Shown: positions 57,035 to 64,000 of the stretch, in pieces
Layout of the letters: each line of letters starts with the position of its first letter
Position numbering within the stretch: the stretch's first letter is position 1
Origin: Pteria penguin
Lineage: Eukaryota; Mollusca; Bivalvia; Pterioida; Pteriidae
Assembly: GCA_035048485.1 (NCBI GenBank)
Contig: CM068593.1
Location: 3,294,035-3,358,034 of the forward strand
Direction of reading: 5' to 3'
DNA length: 64,000 nt
The notes under the pieces: generated by a model
Databases searched by the model: none
What the model saw: only the letters and a program-made list of their open reading frames with translations
Told to the model about the DNA's origin: nothing
Made by a program: the position numbers and the translations under genes

Positions 57035-59036
57035 AGCTCACCTGAGCCAAAGGCTCAAGTGAGCTATAGTCATAGTGCGCCGTCCGTCGTCCGTCGTCGT
57101 CGTCGTCCGTCGTTAACTTTTTCACATTTTCGACTTCTTTTCTGGAACTACATTGCAGATTTTGATCAAACTTTGTGTAAATAATGAGGGTACCCCTCTT
57201 CAAACATCTTCTTTTCCAGAACCAGTACATAAATGGGGAAACTAATTGCATTTCAACAATCTATAAAGATGGATTATTGAGAATTGTGTTCAGGGTTAAG
57301 ATCCGTCAAATAGAAATTTACGCTTTTTTGACATGTTTCTGGACTTATTCAGTTCAATGAAGAAAAGTGTCATGTTTTTCAGTTAATTGATATTGATGAT
57401 TTCTTAATGACTATTTTGATCATAATTGTGGTAAGGAATATTATTGTGAAAGAATTTTGTCATTATCTCAATTTTTGGATTTTTTATGAATTTTTTAAGA
57501 CTTCCAAAAAAAAAAAGGGGGGGGGGTTGGCCATTTTTCACATTTTCAACTTTTTCTACAAAACCACATGAAAGATTTTAATGAAACATGGAATACATGA
57601 AGTACTAAAAGTCCTCTATCAATATGGTAAATTTCATCCAAATTGGTTAACAGATAATGCCACCATGTCTAAAAAGTAGGTCTCACAATGGTACATATAC
57701 CACTTTGGTAATTGAAATATGGAGAGTAGCGGTTCAAATCAGCTGTGGTCAAAAATATTTTTTTTTTTTTTTACACATCTAAATTTAGATTTAGATTTAG
57801 TTTTTAGATGTTTCTCAACACTCAACATATGAAATTAGGAATTTTACGTTTAAGACTTCCAAAAAAAAAAAGTGGGGAGGGGGGGGGGGGTTGGCCATTT
57901 TTCACATTTTCAACTTTTTCTACAAAATTGTATGAAGGATTTTAATAAATCTTAGTAGAAATAAGTCACTTATGATCCTCTTCAAATTCTGTACTTTTCG
58001 TCCAGACCTCTTTACAGGTGGCACCACCATAGTCAAAAGTAGGTCACAAAAGAGTTCCCTCCTTTAACAATATTCTTTTTCATACGGGCTGTATACAGAG
58101 ACAAACAGAATGCATAGAAATGATCTAGAGGGATGAGTGAAGATGTATTGTCATTTTGGTTCCCTTCCAAAATTAAATTTTAGAATTTTTTTTTTTTTCG
58201 ACATTTCTTTGGACTTGGTGATTCAATGCAGAAAAAAAGTGTCATATTTCCTAGTTAATTGATAATGATGATTTCTTATGGACTATTGTGATCATAATTA
58301 TGGTAAGGACTGTTACTTTGAAAGAATTTTGTCAATATCTCAATTTTTGGATTTTCTATGAATTTTTTAAGACTTCCAAATGAGGGTGTATAGGAACAAT
58401 TCAATCACATTTTTCACTTGTGCTGTTATACCACATAAAAGATTTTAATGAAACATGGAATACATGAAGTACTAAAGGTCCTCTATCAATTTGGGAAATT
58501 TCATCCAAATTAGTTAACAGATAATGCCACCATGTCTAAAAAGCAGTTCTCACAATGGTACATATACCACTTGGTGATTGAAATATGGATAGTAGCGGTT
58601 CAAATCCAGCTGTGGTCAAAATTTTTTTTTTCATTTCTTTACACATCTAAATAAGTCAACACTCAACATATAAAATTAGGCAATTTTAAGTTAGATCTGG
58701 ACAATATTTGAAACAATTGTTGTTCATGACCCAGACTTGAAATCAGTCAACAAAAGGCCCCACCTAAAGAAAATGACTAACTTGTTGCCCTGAATGACTT
58801 CTTGCAGAGACAAAGGAAATGCTTAATATCAAAATCACCTGAATGGATGTGCAAAAAAGTGTTGTTTTTTATTCTAGCCTGAAATAAAATTTGACATATT
58901 TTCAACATCTGTGTTGACTTAGTCACATTAATGCAAAAATAAATGAATTCTTCCTTCATGCATGACTGATCATCTAGGTACTCAGGTGAGCAATATAGGC
59001 CCACTTGGGCCTCTTGTTTTTTTTTTTTTTTTTTTT
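57035..59036. mobile_element. ~2-kb dispersed repeat with GCTCACCTGAG termini
   Basis: The left end is AGCTCACCTGAGCCAAAGGC, followed by TCAAGTGAGCTATAG and a GTCCGTCGTC run. The right end is TCAGGTGAGCAATATAGGCC, CACTTGGGCCTCTTG, then poly-T. Internal segments around AAGACTTCC and TTGGCCATTTTTCACATTTT or CAAATGAGGGTGT recur three times (57498, 57853, 58370), each followed by ATGAAACATGGAATACATGA-type sequence. I recall the end sequence ACAAGAGGCCC-GGGCCT-GCTCACCTGA as very common in bivalve and gastropod DNA. No protein is encoded. Confidence 0.8.
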
Positions 59037-59829
59037 GGAAAAGGGTGGGGGGAGTAGTTTTGAGGCTTTTTAAAGAAAAAGTTTGTTTTGATTTGTTTAT
59101 TATTATTATCATTATTTTTTTTTGTTTTCTTTCTTTGGGTTTTTCCCTCTGTTTGATTCTTTTTCTTTAATTTCAAGTCAGATTTATAACTTTAGCACAA
59201 GATGCATTATGGGAAGGCTTCTCTTAGTCGGTACATATAGTATCCTTGAACCAATGTCTGTCATATCCTTCATTGCTTAGAGTCGGACCGCTGTATACAG
59301 GCCCGTAGGAAGCAATTCAAAGGGGAAGGCGGGGGGGGGGCAAACTTGTAAACTCAGAACAAAATTTGCTATATTATACCACTGTTGTAAGCCACTTTTC
59401 TGCCAAGGAGTCTTGCTTCAATCGCATTAAGCTAGACATTGACCATAAGCGGATCTACAAATTTTTGAAAGGGGGTTGCACCCTGCCAACACAGCTATTT
59501 TCCACTATTCAGTCTGGAAGGGGGGTTGCAGCCTTGAAAATGGCCGAAAATAACCTTTTTTTAGTAATTTTCCGACAAAAGGGGGTTGTAATCCCACCTC
59601 AATATCCGCCAATGCTAACAGTTAATACTAAACTCATTTCCGTCTCTCAAAAATGGATAATCAGTGTTCCGGACCTGTCATTTCAACTTAAAGGCACTAA
59701 GAGGATCGGAAAATTGCGTCTATGTTTTCTTGAGTAAATGTTTTCCAGAGCCCGAACGCTTTTTATCTTTACATGATGAAAATAACTTGTAGTTTTGACG
59801 TTCAGAAAGAAAAAACAAATTTATACATA
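59037..59829. other. No gene; one isolated unit of the 42-bp repeat
   Basis: ATATCCTTCATTGCTTAGAG + TCGGACCGCTGTATA at 59267-59299 is a single unit of the array found at 60590-60826. A 123-codon frame at 59366-59737 contains GGGGGTTGCA repeats and is not protein-like. Confidence 0.6.
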
Positions 59830-60415
59830 CTGTCCTTTTCTAGCTTTAAATTTTTGTAATTTAAAGTGAGCGCATGACTAAATAGTCATGTGCTCACTTT
59901 AAATTACAAAAATTTAAATAGTCATGAGCTCACTTTAATTTACAAAAATTTAAATAGTCATGTGCTCACTTTAAATTACAAAAATTTAAATAGTTATGTG
60001 TTCACTTTAAATTACAAAAATTTAAATAGTCATGAGCTCACTTTAAATTACAAAAATTTAAATAGTCATGTGCTCACTTTAAATTACAAAAATTTAGATA
60101 GTCATGTGCTCACTTTCAATTACAAAAATATAAGTAGTCATGAACTCACTTTAAATTACAAAAATTAAATAGTCATGTGTTCACTTTAAATTACAAAAAT
60201 TTAAATAGTCATGTGCTCACTTTAAATTACAAAAATTTAAATAGCCATGTGCTCTTTTTCAATTACAAAAATTTAAGTAGTCATGTGCTCACTTTCAATT
60301 ACAAAAAATTAAATAGTCATGAGCTCACTTTAAATTACAAAAATTTAAATAGTCATGTACTCACTTTCAATTACAAAAATTTAAGTAGTCAAAATTGAAA
60401 GTTAGAAAAGGACAG
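59830..60415. mobile_element. Mariner-like MITE with an internal 36-bp tandem array
   Basis: The left end CTGTCCTTTTCTAGCTTTAA and the right end, read inverted, CTGTCCTTTTCTAACTTTCA are terminal inverted repeats, each flanked by TA (59828-59829 and 60416-60417). A TA duplication is typical of Tc1/mariner movement. Inside, AATAGTCATGTGCTCACTTT + AAATTACAAAAATTTA repeats about 14 times at 36-bp spacing (59881-60390). The left subterminal region carries the inverted form (AATTTTTGTAATTTAAAGTG). Confidence 0.88.
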
Positions 60416-60589
60416 TACTGCTGCAAGACAACTTACAAGATTGCAAATCGATTGCATGTTAAGAATAACTTAATTTAAACAATTTAGTAAATTAGATACA
60501 ATCTATGAAACAAATTATGAAACGGCCAAACAAACGAGAGGGGGCAGCCCCTCCCTCCCCCCCCCCTGGTACCTACGACCATGGCAAAG

Positions 60590-60826
60590 GAAGAAATATC
60601 CTTCGTTGCATAGAGTCGTCCCGCTGTGTAAGAAGAAATATCCCTCCCTACATAGAGTCGGCCCGCTGTATAATAAGAAATATCACTCACTGCACAGAGT
60701 CGGCCCGCTGTATAAGAAGAAATATCCCTCACTGTATAAAGTCGGCCCGCTTTATAAGAAAAAATATCCCTCACTGTATAGAGTCGGCCCGCTGTATAAG
60801 AAGAAATATCCCTTACTGCACAGGGT
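60590..60826. repeat. Tandem array, 42-bp unit, ~5.5 copies
   Basis: The unit is AGAGTCGGCCCGCTGTATAA + GAAGAAATATCCCTCACTGCAT, spaced 42 bp (60661, 60703 and onward). Confidence 0.93.
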
Positions 60827-61213
60827 ACTAAAGATCCCATTTGAATTATTTATAATCAGATGAGCGAGGAGGTCAAAGAAGAGCGCGGAATGAAGAAAGG
60901 TTCATATTATATAGGTACCTAGAGATGGTGAAAGTAACCGGTCTGACCGGCAAACAGGTTGAAATTTGCTATGACCGGTTGGATACTCTACCTGATCAGT
61001 CCGACGAGAATTTTCGTTTATTCGAAACGTCCTGATAACTCTTCCACGTTTAAACACTTTAACTTTGTCTTTTTCTAATTCATTTAAACGATGCCGAAAA
61101 ACCAACATGGCCGCCCCGTGACCCGTAACCTGTAGCAGAAACGTCCCACATTTCAAGAGATATCATCGAAAAAACCACATAAAATATATATATGCATGTG
61201 GTTTCTTGCTAAT
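60827..61213. other. No convincing gene
   Basis: On the minus strand a frame from ATG at about 61111 (MLVFRHRLNELEKDKVKVFK, then RGRVIRTFRINENSRRTDQ) ends at a possible donor CAG|GTAGAG near 60993. It might be a first exon, but there is no second exon to support it. Confidence 0.4.
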
Positions 61214-61262
61214 AAATTACTACTACTACTACTACTTCTACTACTACTACTACTACTACTAT
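61214..61262. repeat. (TAC)n microsatellite
   Basis: About 15 trinucleotide units with one TTC. Confidence 0.93.
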
Positions 61263-61265
61263 ATA

Positions 61266-62172
61266 ACTTGTGTTATGTGAGAGATGTTTGTTGTGTTATG
61301 TGAGAGGTGTTTGTTGTGTTATGTGAGAGGTGTTTGTTGTGCTATGTGAGAGGTGTTTGTTGTGTTATGTGAGAGGTGTTTGTTGTGTTATGTGAGAGAT
61401 GTTTGTTGTGTTATGTGAGAGATGTTTGTTGTGTTATATGAGAGGTGTTTGTTGTGCTATGTGATAGGTGTTTATTGTACTATGTGATAGGTGTTTATTG
61501 TGTTATATGAGAGGTGTTTGTTGTGCTATGTGATAGGTGTTTATTGTACCATGTGATAGGTGTTTATTGTGTTATGTGATAGGTGTTTGTGGTGTTATAT
61601 GAGAGGTGTTTGTTGTGCTATGTGATAGGTGTTTATTGTACTATGTGATAGGTGTTTATTGTGTTATGTGAGATGTGTTTGTTGTGTTATGTGAGAGGTG
61701 TTTGTTGTGTTATGTGAGAGGTGTTGGTTGTGTTATGTGAGAGGTGTTTGTTGTGTTATGTGAGAGGTGTTGGTTGTGTTATGTGAGAGGTGTTTGTTGT
61801 GCTATGTGATAGGTGTTTATTGTACTATGTGATAGGTGTTTATTGTGTTATGTGATAGGTGTTTGTGGTGTTATATGAGAGGTGTTTGTTGTGCTATGTG
61901 ATAGGTGTTTATTGTACTATGTGATAGGTGTTTATTGTTTTATGTGAGAGGTGTTTGTTGTGTTATGTGGGAGGTGTTTGTTGTGTTATGTGGGAAGTGT
62001 TTGTTGTGTTATGTGATAGGTGTTTATTGTGTTATGTGAGAGGTGTTAGTGGTGTTATGTGAGAGATATGTGTTGTGTTATATGAGAGGTGTTTGTTGTG
62101 TTATGTGAGAGGTGTTTGTTGTGTTTTGTGATAGGTGTTTGTTGTGTTATGTGAGAGGTGTTTGGTGTGTTG
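61266..62172. repeat. Tandem array, 23-bp unit, ~39 copies
   Basis: The unit is TGTTATGTGAGAGGTGTTTG + TTG. Variant units (CTATGTGATAGGTGTTTATT, TACTATGTGATAGG) recur in the same order several times, showing block duplication of several units. Confidence 0.95.
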
Positions 62173-62474
62173 TGAACGTGGTGTTATTCCGAGGCGTCGA
62201 AAAGAAGATAGAAGTTTTTTTTATCGTCTATGTCTAAAGAATTAAGATATCTAGCCATTTAAAGCTCTATATCCTATGTTCGCTAGTACAGTGCATATTA
62301 CAGGCTAATTTATTCTAAATTGTTTTGATTATATATATCAGCCTAAAACATATTAGAAAAGGACCCTTGCAAATATTGTGAATTCGTGAGATATGGCTGT
62401 CTAAAACTCGATGTTTGTAAACAGAATGTTTGCAACCAACTTATCACATGATCTAATTCCGAAGCCGCCGCATC

Positions 62475-62496
62475 ATGGCCACTGATGTAGGGCAAG
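62475..62496 (+). CDS. Possible first coding exon of a gene running right
   Basis: GCCGCCGCATCATGGCC places an ATG in a good context. Seven codons (MATDVGQ) plus one base follow to a donor CAAG|GTAAAT at 62496/62497. A perfect NRF-1-type palindrome (TGCGCATGCGCG) lies at 62612-62623, a motif usually found at promoters. No downstream exon was found before the window ends, so this is only a suggestion. Confidence 0.2.
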
Positions 62497-63007
62497 GTAA
62501 ATAAACTTGACGTGTAACTTTAAAAATCTGCATTCAAGTCTGCTAAAGGTAGTATTTACTGATATCGTTTTCTTTTGGAGTCTCCCTTCATCGTATTTGT
62601 TTTAATGAAACTGCGCATGCGCGAAGTCAGGTTATGATTGTATAAATTTATGGAATACCCACTTTATTTACGAAGTATTTTCTTTTTATTTTGATATCGC
62701 CGAGGATTTGAAGCAACAAAAAATGTTGTTAACGCAAAGTTAATCACTTCAGCCTTACGAGAAAAATACAGCTTTTGTTTTACCTGCCCTAATTTTTGAA
62801 ATTATACCGAATTGTAGGGTATATAACTTTAAAACTGATCTCTCGGAATTTACAATGCATCAAGGAATTTGTACGTGCCCATGATTTTGTTTCAATGCCG
62901 TTAGTTTTCTCAAACACTTACAGAATATTTCACAAGGTCGACATTTCAGAGAAAAAAACTTTTAGAGTTAGTACATGTACCCTTTGTCAACGGCACGACA
63001 ATTATTT
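62497..63007. other. No gene seen; possible promoter region
   Basis: The sequence is unique-looking and includes the NRF-1-type palindrome at 62612-62623. No coding exon identified. Confidence 0.4.
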
Positions 63008-63392
63008 CAAAATACGAAAGTAACTGTTGTCACATGACTATGGCACTAACAACAATGTACCACAGTGGACATTCACGGACTCCTGAAATTCAGAGGTGAG
63101 ACCAGGTGCCCGGGAGGAGTGAGCGTCCCCTGTTTGGCTAGCCACACCCGCCGTGAATGTCCTTACACACAGACGAAATAATAGTAATTCAACACTGTAT
63201 ATATAAATGAATGTGAACAAACACTGTGTAGAAAGTGTCACAGCCACACAACATCAGGAAAAAGGTATAATAACACTTAAGTCAAACCCTCCGCGGGGAA
63301 CTTTTTCACGAGCTGCACACTGCAAAGGGAATAAGTGTGACATTCATGCAAAATACGAAAGTAACTGTTGTCACATGACTATGGCACTGACT
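63008..63392. repeat. 43-bp direct repeats flanking a dispersed hairpin block
   Basis: AAATACGAAAGTAACTGTTG + TCACATGACTATGGCACT occurs at about 63011 and again at 63352. Between them, GGACATTCACGG (63067) and CCGTGAATGTCC (63151) form an inverted repeat around a GC-rich block (GGTGCCCGGGAGGAGTGAGC). I recall this block as a frequent one in mollusc transcripts. Confidence 0.75.
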
Positions 63393-63514
63393 GCGATGTT
63401 AATCTTAATGAATAAAGAAATGGATGTTGGGTTAAACACATGAGAGAGAGAGAGAAGAGGGTGTTAAGACTGTGTATAACAAAATGTATATCAACGGACT
63501 GTTTTTATTATCAT

Positions 63515-63549
<35 letters not shown>

Positions 63550-63640
63550 TTTTATTATTAATTTATTAATTAATTAATTAATTTATTTATCTATTTATTT
63601 ATTTATTATTCAGTGTAAATATTTTGATTGTCGTTTTTGA
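63393..63640. repeat. (TTTA)n and (TTAA)n low-complexity block
   Basis: (GA)n lies at about 63443-63456, TTTA repeats at 63513-63555 and 63580-63608, and TTAA repeats at 63558-63580. Confidence 0.9.
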
Positions 63641-63900
63641 TTGTTCTGAATCAATTTTCCAATAGATATCGCTATATATTTCTTTATCTTACTTGTCTAC
63701 TACTATTAGCTAAATTGGACTCGAGTTCGATGTGGGCATGACCCATGACCCATTTCTTGGGCGAACAATTTCTCTGGCCGCTTCCGATTCATAAGATTTT
63801 GCATAAATTTAGGTTAAAATATTTTCAATTTATTTTAAACCTATTTACATTCACGTGATTGATATGTGTCTAAACCTTGATGTGCTCCAGTTGTAAATAG
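63641..63900. other. No gene seen
   Basis: Short AT-rich stretch before the final microsatellite. Confidence 0.5.
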
Positions 63901-63947
63901 TCTGTAGTAGTGTAGTAGTAGTAGTGTAGTAGTAGTAGTGTAGTAGT

Positions 63948-63989
<42 letters not shown>

Positions 63990-64000
63990 TAGTAGTAGTA
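63901..64000. repeat. (TAG)n microsatellite, running off the window
   Basis: GTAGTAGTAGT units with periodic GTGTAG interruptions. Confidence 0.95.

Noticed and set aside
60990..61115. Possible first exon on the minus strand (MLVFRHRLNELEKDK)
   Set aside because: It has an ATG and a weak donor, but no second exon or known domain.

Overview
This is repeat-dominated invertebrate nuclear DNA, most likely from a mollusc. Three things point there. The SINEs have tRNA-like heads and tails of the type TGACGTAAAACAATAATCAATC, and SINEs of this style are familiar from mollusc genomes. The left edge holds an exon of an animal-type polyketide synthase. The rest is LINEs, Penelope-like elements, piggyBac, MITEs and an exceptional density of minisatellites. 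There is no operon structure, no rRNA and no convincing functional tRNA gene. The species is not identifiable from what I can see.

Layout. 1-5 kb: a 147-bp tandem repeat, a long hairpin, the first coding exon of a type I polyketide synthase (minus strand, 1750-1964, gene running off the left edge), and a 41-bp tandem array that looks derived from a SINE tRNA head. 5-16.8 kb: one full SINE with a 13-bp target duplication, then arrays with periods of about 28 bp, 43 bp, 39 bp (carrying a 517-codon open frame) and 60 bp. 16.9-22.6 kb: a decayed minus-strand LINE holding a small TIR element, more arrays, two SINE families and an 88-bp array. 23.2-32.7 kb: a minus-strand LINE split by a 5.84-kb terminal-inverted-repeat element (24425-30265) and abutted by a piggyBac copy with its TTAA. 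33.5-47.2 kb: a second LINE system on the plus strand. Its ORF1 (CCHC knuckles plus a NADAR domain) is split by another LINE fragment, and its ORF2 (endonuclease plus reverse transcriptase) is split by a Penelope-like element. The block is flanked by a direct duplication (33549-34275 and 46112-47226). 47.5-64 kb: fold-back elements, a roughly 58-copy 43-bp array, a long mollusc-type repeat with GCTCACCTGAG ends, a mariner-like MITE with an internal tandem array, a 23-bp array and microsatellites.

Genes. Only two stretches look like live host-type coding sequence. One is the polyketide synthase exon. The other is a five-exon, 164-codon gene on the minus strand at 25274-29405 inside the 5.84-kb element. 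All four of its introns have GT-AG ends, the phases match across every junction, and the product carries what I read as a DUF4806 domain. No transposase is visible in that element, so a mobile element carrying an intact spliced gene of unknown function is the most interesting object in the window. The NADAR-domain LINE ORF1 is second. Every other open frame is a tandem-repeat artefact or a broken transposon gene.
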